Shown here: positions 18,589-27,696 of the stretch, piece by piece | Layout of the letters: each line of letters starts with the position of its first letter | Numbering within the stretch: the first letter of the stretch is position 1 | NCBI RefSeq assembly: GCF_026420865.1 | Contig: NZ_JAPCWC010000022.1 | Location: forward strand, 1 to 60,821 | DNA length: 60,821 bases | Source of the DNA: Novosphingobium clariflavum | Lineage (GTDB): Bacteria > Pseudomonadota > Alphaproteobacteria > Sphingomonadales > Sphingomonadaceae | Direction of reading: 5' to 3' | Notes under the pieces: generated by a model | Database searches by the model: none | What the model was told of the DNA's origin: nothing | Seen by the model: the letters and a program-made list of their open reading frames with translations, nothing else | Made by a program: the position numbers and the translations under genes

Positions 18589-18909
18589 GCGGCAGTGTCC
18601 CCTGTATTGCCGCATGCCCTTCGAACGCCCGCGAGCTGCCGGGAACGCTTTTCCCTGCGTCAGGCAGCGGCGGCAATGACGATCTGGCTGCGGCCCGTTG
18701 TCGTGATCAAAGTGGTGCAGATCGTATACCTAATACCCATCAGGCATAGCACTGCCGCCGATCCGGTCAACAGCGCTGCTGCAAGAACGACGAGCCTGAC
18801 GCTCCGTTACAAATTAGCCCCTCCCGCGCCAGAGCGCTTTCTGCTACAGGGCCGCCGCAAGAAATACCGTATATCCGCATACGATAGACGAAGTTCGAAG
18901 GGACCGCTC
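18589..18909. promoter_or_regulatory. divergent promoter region with GntR-like operator sites
   Basis: The 321-bp gap between the S10 and DUF885 genes holds ATCGTATACC at 18721-18730 and a split site ACCGTATA...GCATACGATA at about 18866-18886. Both resemble the perfect palindrome TCGTATACGA at 22097-22106. The second site lies about 25 bp before the DUF885 start and could block its transcription. Promoter boxes could not be assigned with confidence. Confidence 0.45.
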
Positions 18910-20670
18910 TTGTCCACTGTCGTTTTCCGCTGTTTCTCGGCCCTCCTGCTTGCCGGCGCGGCGATGCCCGCGTTTGCACAGGCACAGGCGGGCAGCGCGG
19001 ATGCCCAGTTCAAGGCGATCACCGACAAGGAATGGGCCTGGCGCAAGCAGCAGCAGGGCGACGACGACGGCCCGGGCAAGCTGCGCGCCCATCTTCCCGA
19101 CGTCACCCCCAAGGCGCAGGCCGCCCGCCTTGTCTACTGGCAGGATGTGCGGCGGCAGGTCGCCGCGATCCCGGCCGACACGCTCTCGCCCGCCGTGCGC
19201 GTGGACCAGCAGGTCTACCTCGCGCAGATCGATGTCCTGATCGCCCAGCAGAAATTCCACGAGTGGGAAAAGCCGGTCAATTCGGACACCAGCTTCTGGA
19301 GCGGCCTTGCCGGCATGGGCCGCCGGACGTTCTCCAACGAGGAGGAATACCGCCGCTACATCGCGCTGATGACCGAGTTCCCGCGCTACTTCCGCGATCA
19401 GACCGCCAACATGAAGGCCGGTCTCGCACGCGGCTTCACCGCGCCGCAGGTGACGCTGAAGGGCCGCGACGCATCCATTGCCGCGGTCGCCGACAAGGCG
19501 GCACAGGACACGGTGTTCTTCGAACCTTTCAAGGCGATGCCCGCCGCGATCCCCGCTGCCACGCAGGCTGAACTGCGCAGAGCCGGGCTCAAGGCGATCA
19601 ACGAAGCGGTGCTTCCGGCCTACAAGGATCTGCTGACCTTCGTGCGCGGCACTTATATCCCCGGCGCGCGCAAGGAACTGGCCGCCGAGACCCTGCCCGA
19701 CGGCAAGGCCTACTACCGCTCGGTCATCAAGGAATACGCGACGACCGACATGACGCCGGAGCAGATCCACGCGATCGGCCTCTCGGAAATCGCCAAGATC
19801 CGCACGGAAATGCAGGAAACGATGAAGGAGGCGAAGTTCGACGGCGACCTGCCCGCCTTCCTCCAGTTCCTGCGCACCGACCCGCAGTTCTATGTGAACA
19901 CCCCGCAGGCCCTGCTCGACCGCGCGGCCTGGACCGCCAAGGAAGTGGACCGCAAGATCGGCCGCTTCATCGGCCACCTGCCGCGTCAGCGCTTCGGCAT
20001 CGTGCCGGTGCCCGACGACATCGCCCCGTTCTACACCGCCGGTCGCGGCGGGCCGGGCGTCTACCTCGTCAACACCTACGACCTGCCCAGCCGCCCGCTC
20101 TATTCGCTGCCCGCGCTGACGCTGCACGAGAGCGCCCCCGGCCACGCCTTCCAGATGCCGATCGCGGCCGAGAACAAGGACCAGCCGGACTTCCGCCGCG
20201 AGACCTACATCTCGGCCTTCGGCGAAGGCTGGGCACTCTATACCGAGCGCCTCGGCACCGACATGGGCATCTACCAGACGCCTTACGAGAAGTTCGGCAT
20301 GCTCAGCTACCAGGCCTGGCGTGCGGCGCGCCTCGTGGTCGATACCGGTGTCCACCACTATGGCTGGAGCCGCGAGCAGGCGCAGCAGTACCTGCACGAC
20401 AACACCGCGCTGTCCAACCACGAGATCGAGACCGAGGTGGACCGCTACATCGCCTGGCCGGGGCAGGCGCTGGCCTACTACCTCGGCGAAATGACGATCA
20501 TGCAGGGCCGCCGCAAGGCCGAGGCCGCGCTTGGCCCCAAGTTCAACATCCGCGCCTTCCACGATACCGTGCTGGCCCTGGGATCGGTGCCGCTGCCGAT
20601 CCTCTCTGCCCGCATCGACCAGTTCATCGCCGAAGGCGGCAAGGGTCCCTATCCCGACGAGGAGTCCTGA
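18910..20670 (+). CDS. DUF885 family exported metallopeptidase-like protein
   Basis: A 586-residue protein with a signal peptide (hydrophobic stretch ending AMPAFAQAQA). The DUF885 signature LHESAPGH near residue 400 is a zinc-peptidase-like HExxxGH, and the downstream FGEGWALYTERL supplies the likely third ligand Glu. The start is a TTG, with AAGGGA six bases ahead, giving a clean signal peptide; the reading frame stays open far upstream but has no protein-like sequence there. It is probably a periplasmic peptidase. Catalysis is inferred from the motif; I know of no direct proof for this subfamily. Confidence 0.85.
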   Translation: MSTVVFRCFSALLLAGAAMPAFAQAQAGSADAQFKAITDKEWAWRKQQQGDDDGPGKLRAHLPDVTPKAQAARLVYWQDVRRQVAAIPADTLSPAVRVDQQVYLAQIDVLIAQQKFHEWEKPVNSDTSFWSGLAGMGRRTFSNEEEYRRYIALMTEFPRYFRDQTANMKAGLARGFTAPQVTLKGRDASIAAVADKAAQDTVFFEPFKAMPAAIPAATQAELRRAGLKAINEAVLPAYKDLLTFVRGTYIPGARKELAAETLPDGKAYYRSVIKEYATTDMTPEQIHAIGLSEIAKIRTEMQETMKEAKFDGDLPAFLQFLRTDPQFYVNTPQALLDRAAWTAKEVDRKIGRFIGHLPRQRFGIVPVPDDIAPFYTAGRGGPGVYLVNTYDLPSRPLYSLPALTLHESAPGHAFQMPIAAENKDQPDFRRETYISAFGEGWALYTERLGTDMGIYQTPYEKFGMLSYQAWRAARLVVDTGVHHYGWSREQAQQYLHDNTALSNHEIETEVDRYIAWPGQALAYYLGEMTIMQGRRKAEAALGPKFNIRAFHDTVLALGSVPLPILSARIDQFIAEGGKGPYPDEES

Positions 20671-20727
20671 CGATCACGAGACGGGCGGCAAAGATCGCCC
20701 GCCGGATCCGACGAGCCCACGGGTCGC

Positions 20728-20768
20728 GAGGAGGGGGTGGCAACAGCCGCCCCCTCCGTTAATTTTCC
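20728..20768 (+). terminator. Rho-independent terminator after the DUF885 gene
   Basis: A G-rich stem (GGAGGGGG paired with CCCCCTCC, extended inwards by TGGC/GCCG) is followed by GTTAATTTT. It lies about 60 bp past the DUF885 stop and just beyond the end of the convergent M24 gene, so it can also insulate that gene. Confidence 0.65.
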
Positions 20769-20797
20769 GAGCCTGAAGGGGTTGGGCCCCGCTGCGT

Positions 20798-22015
20798 TCA
20801 GCCGAACGGACGGTCGATCGACGGCTGCGGCTCGGTGAACCACTTGGCGCCGCTGTCGGTCACGTGGAAATGGTCTTCCAGACGCACGCCGAAACGGTCG
20901 GGGATGACGATCATCGGTTCGTTCGAGAAGCACATGCCCGGCGCCAGCGGCGTCTTGTCGCCCCGCACCAGATAGGCCGGTTCGTGGATCGACAGCCCGA
21001 TGCCGTGGCCGGTGCGATGCGGCAGGCCGGGCAGCTTGTAGTCCGGCCCCAGCCCGGCCTTCTCCAGCACCGCCCGCGCGGCGTAGTCAACCAGTTCGCA
21101 CGGCTTGCCCGGCTCGACGGCGTCGAAGGCGGCCTGCTGCGCGGTGCGTTCGAGTTCCCAGATCGCCCGCTGCTCGTCGTTGGCCTCGCCGAAGACATAA
21201 GTACGGGTGATGTCCGAGTGGTAACCGGCAACCCGGCAGCCGGTATCGATCAGCACGATCTCGCCTTCCTGCAACGCGCGGTCGCCGGGCAGGCCATGCG
21301 GATAGGCGCTGGCGAGGCCGAACTGGACGATCACGAAAGCATTGCCGCCAGGGGCACCGATCGCGCGGTGGGCCTCGTCGATGAAGCGGGCGACTTCGCT
21401 GGCGCGGATACCGGGCCGCAGGATGCTGGCGGCGCGGCGGTGCACTTCCAGCGTCATCGACTTGGCCTGCTGCATCAGCGCCAGTTCGGCCGCCGACTTG
21501 ACCATGCGGCAGCCGTCGATCACCGGCGCGCCGGAGACGAGCGTGGCCGACGGCGCGTCCCTCGCGATGCGGTCGACAAACAGGTAGCTCATCGCCGGAT
21601 CGATCGCGAGACGCGAGACGCCCTTATCGCGCAGCGCCGCGGCAAGCAGCGCGGTCGGGCTTTCGTCCTCCTCCCAGAGGCGGAAGTCGGCCTCGATCAG
21701 CAACCCCGCCTCCAGCGTGCCAAGCTCGAAGCGCGGCGCGATCAGGATCGGCGCGCCGTCCACCGGCAGCAGCAAGGCCACCAGCCGCTCGGATTCGCTC
21801 CAGGCAAGGCCCGCGAAATAATTGAGGCTGGCGCCCGCGGTGACGAGCAGCGCCTCGGCGCCGCTGTCGCGCGTGAGGCGGCGGGCCTTGTCGATGCGGG
21901 CCATGCGCTCGTCCAGCGTGATCGCCGGCGCGGGATCGGCCCAGGGGCGGATCTGCGCCAGCTGCTCGGCCGCATTCGACCCGCCGATACCTCCGGCTGC
22001 ATTACCCTGTGTCAC
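20798..22015 (-). CDS. M24 family metallopeptidase (Xaa-Pro peptidase-like)
   Basis: This 405-residue protein has a creatinase N-terminal domain and a C-terminal pita-bread domain. The five metal ligands are present: the two aspartates in LIDTGCRVAGYHSDITRTY, the histidine in TGHGIGLSIHEP, and the glutamates in FSNEPMIV and VRLEDHFHV. There is no signal peptide, so it should be cytoplasmic, cleaving imported proline-containing peptides. The start is a GTG with AGGAG seven bases upstream; no ATG fits. It diverges from the DapA-like gene across a perfect TCGTATACGA palindrome. Confidence 0.87.
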   Translation of the reverse strand: MTQGNAAGGIGGSNAAEQLAQIRPWADPAPAITLDERMARIDKARRLTRDSGAEALLVTAGASLNYFAGLAWSESERLVALLLPVDGAPILIAPRFELGTLEAGLLIEADFRLWEEDESPTALLAAALRDKGVSRLAIDPAMSYLFVDRIARDAPSATLVSGAPVIDGCRMVKSAAELALMQQAKSMTLEVHRRAASILRPGIRASEVARFIDEAHRAIGAPGGNAFVIVQFGLASAYPHGLPGDRALQEGEIVLIDTGCRVAGYHSDITRTYVFGEANDEQRAIWELERTAQQAAFDAVEPGKPCELVDYAARAVLEKAGLGPDYKLPGLPHRTGHGIGLSIHEPAYLVRGDKTPLAPGMCFSNEPMIVIPDRFGVRLEDHFHVTDSGAKWFTEPQPSIDRPFG

Positions 22016-22091
22016 CGTCAACTCCTGTCCAATGTGATGGGGAGCGCTAGCATTTCCGGGACCTCCCAGAAAGCCATTGCTTAGGTCTATC

Positions 22092-22110
22092 ATATATCGT
22101 ATACGAATGT
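22092..22110. promoter_or_regulatory. palindromic operator TATCGTATACGA
   Basis: A perfect 10-bp palindrome TCGTATACGA (22097-22106) sits midway in the 123-bp divergent gap between the M24 and DapA-like genes. Its form matches sites of FCD-type GntR regulators (TxGTATACxA). Related copies occur in the S10/DUF885 intergenic region, implying one regulon. Confidence 0.5.
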
Positions 22111-22138
22111 TCCAGTCAATTTTCAGGAACTCCCGACA

Positions 22139-23047
22139 ATGCCTTCGACCAAGACGCTCTGGACCGGGGTCTACCCCGCAGCAACCACCCAGTTTGCGCC
22201 GGACTACTCGGTCGATGCCGATGCCACCCAGGCCGTGCAGACCGCACTGGTCGACGACGGCGTCGACGGCCTGATCCTGCTCGGCACCTGCGGCGAGAAC
22301 AACTCGCTGGAAGCCGACGAAAAGCGCAAGATCCTTGCCGGCGCGGTGGAAGCCGTGGGCGCCCGCGTGCCACTGGTGGCCGGTGTTTCCGAGTTCACCA
22401 CCGAACGTGCGGTGGCCTATGCCAAGGATGCCGAGAAGATCGGCGTCGACGCGCTGATGCTGCTGCCGGCGATGGTCTACGTGCCCACCACCGAGGAGCT
22501 GGTCACCCACTTCCGCACCGTCGCCGAGGCGACCTCGCTGCCGATCATGCTCTACAACAACCCGCCGGCCTACCGCGTCAACGTCAGCGCCGAGGCGCTG
22601 GAAGCCCTCGCCGACGTGCCGAACATCGTCGCGGTCAAGGAAAGCGCCCCCGACACCCGCCGCTTCACCGACCTCATCAACCGTTTCGGTGATCGCTATT
22701 CGGTCATGGCCGGTCTCGACGACGTCGCCCTCGAAGGCATGATGCTGGGCGCCAGCGGCTGGGTTTCGGGCCTCACCAGCGCCTTCCCGCGCGAATCTGT
22801 GCGCCTGATCGCCGCCTTCAACGAAGGCAACATCGAGGAAGCCCGCGCGATCTACCGCTGGTTCATGCCGCTGCTCCACCTCGATGCCGAGCATGACCTC
22901 GTGCAGTCGATCAAGCTGGCCGAAACGATCATGGGCCGCGGCACCGAGCGCGTGCGCATGCCGCGCATGCCGCTCTCGGGCAAGCGCCGCGAGGACGTGA
23001 TCCAGTGGGTCGAAACCTGCAAGGCGACCCGCCCCTGCGGCGAGTAA
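22139..23047 (+). CDS. DapA superfamily class I aldolase / lyase
   Basis: The 302-residue TIM-barrel protein retains the Schiff-base lysine (Lys167 in IVAVKESAPD) and the catalytic tyrosine (Tyr139 in MLYNNPPAY). The pyruvate-binding GTTGES motif of true DapA reads GTCGEN (residues 49-54), so it is unlikely to be the lysine-pathway enzyme. Relatives include N-acetylneuraminate lyase, 2-keto-3-deoxy-sugar aldolases and hydroxyproline-pathway deaminases. Its divergent pairing with a prolyl-peptidase-like gene makes an amino- or imino-acid catabolic role plausible; this is inference only. It begins 14 bases after AGGA. Confidence 0.85.
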   Translation: MPSTKTLWTGVYPAATTQFAPDYSVDADATQAVQTALVDDGVDGLILLGTCGENNSLEADEKRKILAGAVEAVGARVPLVAGVSEFTTERAVAYAKDAEKIGVDALMLLPAMVYVPTTEELVTHFRTVAEATSLPIMLYNNPPAYRVNVSAEALEALADVPNIVAVKESAPDTRRFTDLINRFGDRYSVMAGLDDVALEGMMLGASGWVSGLTSAFPRESVRLIAAFNEGNIEEARAIYRWFMPLLHLDAEHDLVQSIKLAETIMGRGTERVRMPRMPLSGKRREDVIQWVETCKATRPCGE

Positions 23048-23048
23048 T

Positions 23049-23221
23049 GCCAAGCTGCAATGATGCTGACGCATCAGCAGCTTGGAACGCTCAGGCGCCG
23101 CGCGGCGCCTGAGCGACCTGCGACAAGTCAAGCTTATCGCAGGTCGGTACAAGGCCACGGGACGGCCGTGACCCGGGATAAGGGAAGGCCCGCGATGCTC
23201 TGCGCATCGCGGGCCTTCCCT
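23049..23221. terminator. run of four hairpins between convergent genes
   Basis: Four stem-loops follow one another: CCAAGCTGC...GCAGCTTGG (23050-23086), a GCTCAGGCGCC palindrome (23089-23114), ACCTGCGA...TCGCAGGT (23116-23144) and an 18-bp perfect stem at 23181-23198 with 23204-23221. They lie between the DapA-like gene and the convergent HAD gene. The last stem is the best bidirectional terminator, although its U-tract is weak. Confidence 0.55.
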
Positions 23222-23281
23222 TGGTTTGTCTGAAGATCCGCCAAGGGCGGATTTTGGCGGCACCAGCCCACTCCCCCCGGA

Positions 23282-25672
23282 TCAAGCGACCTGGCGGGTC
23301 TCCAGCGCCTGCGCCTCGGCGCGGGTGACGATCGGGCGGAACACGAGGTTGAGCAGCATCTGCTCCTCGCTCGGCACGGCGGGCACGATCATGAAGCCTT
23401 CCGGCGCCGCGATCCGGTAGAGGCCCGGGGCCACTTCCTCCATGCCGTCGGTGACCGTGGCCACCGGCGTGGCCTCTTCCGCCGTAAGGCTGTTGGCAGG
23501 CTGCAAGCTGATCTCCTCGAACTGCACGAACTGGAACAGGCGGCCCAGGAACAGGCCGATCGAGAACTGCCCTTTGCCCACCGGCACGATGGCCCGGAAG
23601 AAGCCGTCGGCAGTGCGGTGGGCACCGACCGTCTTGGCCGCGCTTTCGCCGCCGCCGTAGACCTGGATCGGCAGTTGCAGCGCATCGATGTCGACATCGC
23701 CCTTGGCCAGTTCGAGGTTGAAGCGGCGGATGCCGAAGACCGAGAGATTGAGCGGCAGGCCGAACTGCTGGAGTTCGCCCGGCAGGTACATGCGCTGGGC
23801 ATTGCGCATGTAGAAGAAGCCGCGGCGCCGGATGCTCTTCTGCGCCGCCTCGAGGTTCGACATCTCCAGCATGTCGTCGACGCCGAAGTTGGCGTCGTGA
23901 CTGAAGGTCTTGAGCATCTCGACTTCCGCCTCGACCGGCATCAGCAACAGGCGGCTCATCACCCCCATGGCGGCACGGCGGCGGCTGTCGCTATCGTCGG
24001 AGCGCGGCGGCCGGACAAAGCCGGTGCCGACACCGCGAATGAAGTCGACGCAGGCCGCCTGCCCGCGCTCGCGGCAGTCGCTCTGGGCGGCCGGGACCGA
24101 AGCGGCCTCGCGCACCGGGGTGCCGTCTGCCTCGTAGTCCAGCGCCGAGCCGACCGACATGGTGCTGAACTGCTCGATCACCGAGATCGAGTTGAACACC
24201 GTCGAAAGCACGTTGTAGTCGTAGTTGCGGGTATCGAAGTACCCCTTCTTGTCGAGCCCCGACGGTGTCGTCTCGCGCAGCAGCATGTAGCGGCCGGCGA
24301 CATCGAGCTTCATGCCCTTGCGCAGCCGCGCCTCGGCCGCGTTCTGCACCGAACCGTTGTAGCCAAGGTCGATCAGCATCACGGTGTCGCCCTGCTCGAC
24401 GCCGAGGCTGCGCAAGTGGCGGAACATCCGCTCGCCGAACTCCGCCGACCGCTTGAGCACTTTCTTGAGGTTGTGCGCCTGCATCACCCGCTTGCCGAAG
24501 CCCGCAAGGTCGCCCTCCAGCAAGGCTTCGGTTTCCGCCTCGTCGAACAGCAACTGGCGCGCGCAGATGCGCGCCTTGTCGAGCGTCTTCTGGATATGCG
24601 GCACCAACCAGGGCGTCATGTGCCTGCGCACCGCGGCCTCGTCGACAAAGCTTGCGGCAACCGCGATGACGCGGCTGATGGTGGCCTCGGTCGCGCGGTC
24701 CGCCCAGTCGGGATAGAGTGCGGCAAAGGCCTTGGCGGGAAGATGGCCGTCGCGCTGGAGGAACAGCAACTTCACCGGCCGCCCGCTCGCCGCTTCCATC
24801 GCCTCGGCCTCCTCGCGGATCCACGAGGCAAAACCATGCATGATCGGGCCGAGCACGTCGTGGCCGAAGGCATAGACCGGGTCGCCATCCCCCCGCAGCG
24901 CGATCTGCGCCCGGTGCGGCTGATAGACCGGCACGGTCACGCGGGTGGCCGGATCGATCATGCTCGACGCCGCCGCTTCCATGCGCAGGCGCTGCTGGGC
25001 CTGGGTGTCGAACTGCAGGAGATGGACGCTGGGAATGCCGAGCTTGCGCGGCGAGGTGAGGTCCGCGACGAAATTGTCGCCGACATGCAACATCTGCTCG
25101 GGCTTGATCCCCAGTTCCTTCAGCACGAAGCGGAACAGGCCGCCATGCTTGCCCACGCCATATTCGCACGAGCAGAAGATGCGGTCGATCATCGCCGCAA
25201 GGTCCGCCCCGCCGACCTCTGCGATCAGGGCGCGCAGGCGCTTTTCCGAGAGGTAGGTGTCCGAGACGATGATGACCTTGAGCCCGCGCCGCTTGGCCTC
25301 GACGATCAGCTGGCGGGTGGGCTCGAAGGCGAAGCAGTGGCGCGCCTCGGCATCGAGTTCGGCCTGCACCATCGCGGCCTGCGCGGCCTTGCCCGCACGC
25401 GGCGAGAGCTCGGCGTGGATCTCGTCGAGCGTGACCTCGAAGCGGCGATGGCGATCGGGCGCGGCGACCCGCGCGGCGCTTTCGGCCTGGCGGCGCGGGC
25501 CCATCGCCCCGCCGGCCACCGGCAGGTCGGCAAACAGGTCCTGCGGGGACTGGGTATTGCGCCAGATCAGCGTGTCGAAGCAGTCGAGCGAGAGATAGCG
25601 AAGGTTCAGGTCACCGGGCACGACGTCAAAAAGCTTGGGCAGGGTCGCGGCACGGATGGAAGTCTTGGACAT
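23282..25672 (-). CDS. large HAD-superfamily protein (COG5610-like)
   Basis: A 796-residue cytoplasmic protein. The HAD fold occupies roughly residues 25-225, with the nucleophile block LSLDCFDTLIW, motif II in VIIVSDTYLS, and motif III/IV in LHVGDNFVADL. The following ~550 residues contain LLFLQRDGHLPAKAF and a GDTVMLIDLGYNGSVQ block, typical of long HAD proteins in surface-polysaccharide clusters. The C-terminal ~150 residues are beta-rich and of unknown role. Its position, divergent from the Kdo genes, hints at glycan metabolism, perhaps as the missing phosphatase; the substrate is unknown. Confidence 0.7.
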   Translation of the reverse strand: MSKTSIRAATLPKLFDVVPGDLNLRYLSLDCFDTLIWRNTQSPQDLFADLPVAGGAMGPRRQAESAARVAAPDRHRRFEVTLDEIHAELSPRAGKAAQAAMVQAELDAEARHCFAFEPTRQLIVEAKRRGLKVIIVSDTYLSEKRLRALIAEVGGADLAAMIDRIFCSCEYGVGKHGGLFRFVLKELGIKPEQMLHVGDNFVADLTSPRKLGIPSVHLLQFDTQAQQRLRMEAAASSMIDPATRVTVPVYQPHRAQIALRGDGDPVYAFGHDVLGPIMHGFASWIREEAEAMEAASGRPVKLLFLQRDGHLPAKAFAALYPDWADRATEATISRVIAVAASFVDEAAVRRHMTPWLVPHIQKTLDKARICARQLLFDEAETEALLEGDLAGFGKRVMQAHNLKKVLKRSAEFGERMFRHLRSLGVEQGDTVMLIDLGYNGSVQNAAEARLRKGMKLDVAGRYMLLRETTPSGLDKKGYFDTRNYDYNVLSTVFNSISVIEQFSTMSVGSALDYEADGTPVREAASVPAAQSDCRERGQAACVDFIRGVGTGFVRPPRSDDSDSRRRAAMGVMSRLLLMPVEAEVEMLKTFSHDANFGVDDMLEMSNLEAAQKSIRRRGFFYMRNAQRMYLPGELQQFGLPLNLSVFGIRRFNLELAKGDVDIDALQLPIQVYGGGESAAKTVGAHRTADGFFRAIVPVGKGQFSIGLFLGRLFQFVQFEEISLQPANSLTAEEATPVATVTDGMEEVAPGLYRIAAPEGFMIVPAVPSEEQMLLNLVFRPIVTRAEAQALETRQVA

Positions 25673-25926
25673 GGCATCCCTCGGATAAGGACTGGCGGAG
25701 CGGGAACGGGTCCCGGTTCACGGGCTTGGCTCAATATAGAGGGATTGCCGGGGCTCCGGCCCTGCCGAAACGACACAGGCAAAATTTGCCGCACCGGACC
25801 ACCGTCCGCCCGATCGTTATCCTATAATTGAGCCAGTCGAGTAACGCGCGCCTTTCCCCGGAGCGGCGCTTCACGCGGATCGCCGCCTGCTGCGCGGCGG
25901 GCCGCAACGGGAGAATTCGAGCCGCC
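25673..25926. promoter_or_regulatory. divergent promoter region of the HAD gene and Kdo operon
   Basis: The 254-bp gap contains a perfect TATAAT at 25823-25828, about 100 bp ahead of the first rightward gene. A matching -35 box at the correct spacing was not found. AT content is higher than in the flanking genes. No operator is evident. Confidence 0.3.
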
Positions 25927-27696
25927 ATGAGCATCCATGACGCCAGCGCCATCGTATCGCGCCTCGGCCCCTGCCGCATCGCGCTGGACCTGGCCGCCCA
26001 TGGCCGGCTGGCGCAGGAGCTGGCGCTGCTCGGCTGCGAGATCCACGCCCTCGGTGCCGACGCTCCCGACGCCGGCAGCGCCTACCTCGAATGGCCGCCG
26101 GCGGGCGGCGAGACGGCCTTCGCCGAGCGCCTGCGCAGCCTCGGCAGCGCCGGGCGGCTGGTCCTGCGCACCGCCGCCGGGAACCGTTCGCGTATCGAAG
26201 GCATCGTGCTGGGCGCAGGCTGGAGCCGCCATCCCGGCGACATGACCCTGCCCGACTATGCCCAGCGCACGGGCCACACCCTGCCGGCACTGAGCTTCTA
26301 CGAGCGCCGTGCAAGCGGCGAGGACGGCGGCCTGCTCTCCCGTCCCGGCATCGACGCCGACGACACCATCGCCCGCTTCGTGCTGGCCGCCGATCAGGTG
26401 CGCGGCGGCGACACCGTGCTGGTCGACGGCGCCGATGCCGCCGATGGCGCCCGCATCGTCGCCGCGCTGAGCCAGGCCGCACACGTGCTGACCGGCAGCG
26501 AATGCGCGGCGATCGCACCGCATTCGCTCGACAGCGTGGTCGCGGTCCAGCCGGACACCGCAGCGGGCTGGGAAGCCCTGCTCGATCGCTACCTGAACCT
26601 GCTCAAGTTCGATGGCCGGCTGATCCTCGCGATCCGCCGCGCTGCCGCGCCGCACGAACCACTGCCCGAGGGTTGGCCGGAATTGAGCGCGGCGCTCTCC
26701 AGCCGCTTCCTCATCGAGATGCGCCACGAACAAGGCCTGCTCACGCAGGACCCGCTCGGTCCGCGCGCCATCATGCCGGTCCCGCTCGGCGGAAACAGCA
26801 CCGGCCCCTGGCTGCTGGTGCTGGCCTCCGCCAACCCGCTGGCGGGCGCCGGGCACCGCGATGCCTACCGCCCTGCCGCGCTCGACGGAGACGCCAGCGA
26901 CGCCGCGATCCCGGTCCTGACCGATTTCGGCAATGCCTATGACAATCCCTGGCTCTACCGCCCGATGGTGCAGATGGGCGAACGGCTGCGCAACGACGAG
27001 ACCCTCGCACGCCTCGCCGAACATGTCGTGAGCAACACCCGCCCCGGTTCGGCTGATCAGGGCGCGGCGCTCACCGTCTATGGCTACCGCGTGCTGGAAA
27101 CCCGCGCCGGCAGCCAGGCAGGCCCGCTGATCGACGCCATCGCCAGCTATGTCGAGGCGCCGGAGACCAACGGGCCAGAAGTGCCGCCCCATGTCGCGCG
27201 CTGGAAGATTTCGCTGGCGTTCCTGGCCGGACGCCTCTGCGAACTCATCGGCGACCGCGGCGCGGCCCGGCGCTGGTACCGCACCGCGGCTGACGCCGAC
27301 TGGGCCCGCTTCTCGCCGATCCTCGCCACCAAGGCGGTCGGCGCGGCTTTCTACGAGGCCCGCCTGGACATTGCCGAGGGCGAGCTCGAGGCGGCCCGCG
27401 AAGCGCTGCAACGCGGCCTCGCGATCGCCCTCGCGGCTGCCGCCTGCCCCCACGCCGAACACATGGGCGATCCCGCCCGGCCGCTGCCGTTCTACCTTAC
27501 CGAACTGGCCGAAGTGATCGACATGGGTTCGCAGTGCGCCAATGCGCTCGCCAAGCTCCCGCTGCTGGAGCGCGACCCCGGCCTGTTCTGGCGCCAGGTC
27601 GACGTGCGCCGTTTCGGGCTGGCCACATGGAACACCGATCTGCAGCGCGAAAACCAGCAGCTTCAGGCCGCGCTGGCCGGAGGGCAGCCATGCTGA
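25927..27696 (+). CDS. unknown protein with methyltransferase-like and TPR-like parts
   Basis: I do not recognise this 589-residue protein. Residues about 20-290 show a Rossmann-like pattern, including LNLLKFDGRLILAIRR, which resembles the late strand of class I methyltransferases, but no clear SAM glycine loop is present. Residues about 410-520 form Ala/Glu-rich helices (ARRWYRTAADADW, GELEAAREALQRGL) resembling TPR repeats. The C-terminus is a short coiled-coil-like stretch. It is the first gene of the operon, and its stop overlaps the kdsD start (ATGCTGA), so its product probably acts with the Kdo or polysaccharide enzymes. Confidence 0.6.
   Translation: MSIHDASAIVSRLGPCRIALDLAAHGRLAQELALLGCEIHALGADAPDAGSAYLEWPPAGGETAFAERLRSLGSAGRLVLRTAAGNRSRIEGIVLGAGWSRHPGDMTLPDYAQRTGHTLPALSFYERRASGEDGGLLSRPGIDADDTIARFVLAADQVRGGDTVLVDGADAADGARIVAALSQAAHVLTGSECAAIAPHSLDSVVAVQPDTAAGWEALLDRYLNLLKFDGRLILAIRRAAAPHEPLPEGWPELSAALSSRFLIEMRHEQGLLTQDPLGPRAIMPVPLGGNSTGPWLLVLASANPLAGAGHRDAYRPAALDGDASDAAIPVLTDFGNAYDNPWLYRPMVQMGERLRNDETLARLAEHVVSNTRPGSADQGAALTVYGYRVLETRAGSQAGPLIDAIASYVEAPETNGPEVPPHVARWKISLAFLAGRLCELIGDRGAARRWYRTAADADWARFSPILATKAVGAAFYEARLDIAEGELEAAREALQRGLAIALAAAACPHAEHMGDPARPLPFYLTELAEVIDMGSQCANALAKLPLLERDPGLFWRQVDVRRFGLATWNTDLQRENQQLQAALAGGQPC

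Noticed and set aside
16897..18909. A 671-codon extension upstream of the DUF885 gene in the same frame
   Set aside because: It is antisense to the S10 peptidase gene, has no protein-like composition, and the TTG at 18910 has a good ribosome site and signal peptide.
22139..23047. Lysine-pathway dapA
   Set aside because: The substrate-binding GTTGES loop is changed to GTCGEN and the neighbours are peptidases, not lysine genes.
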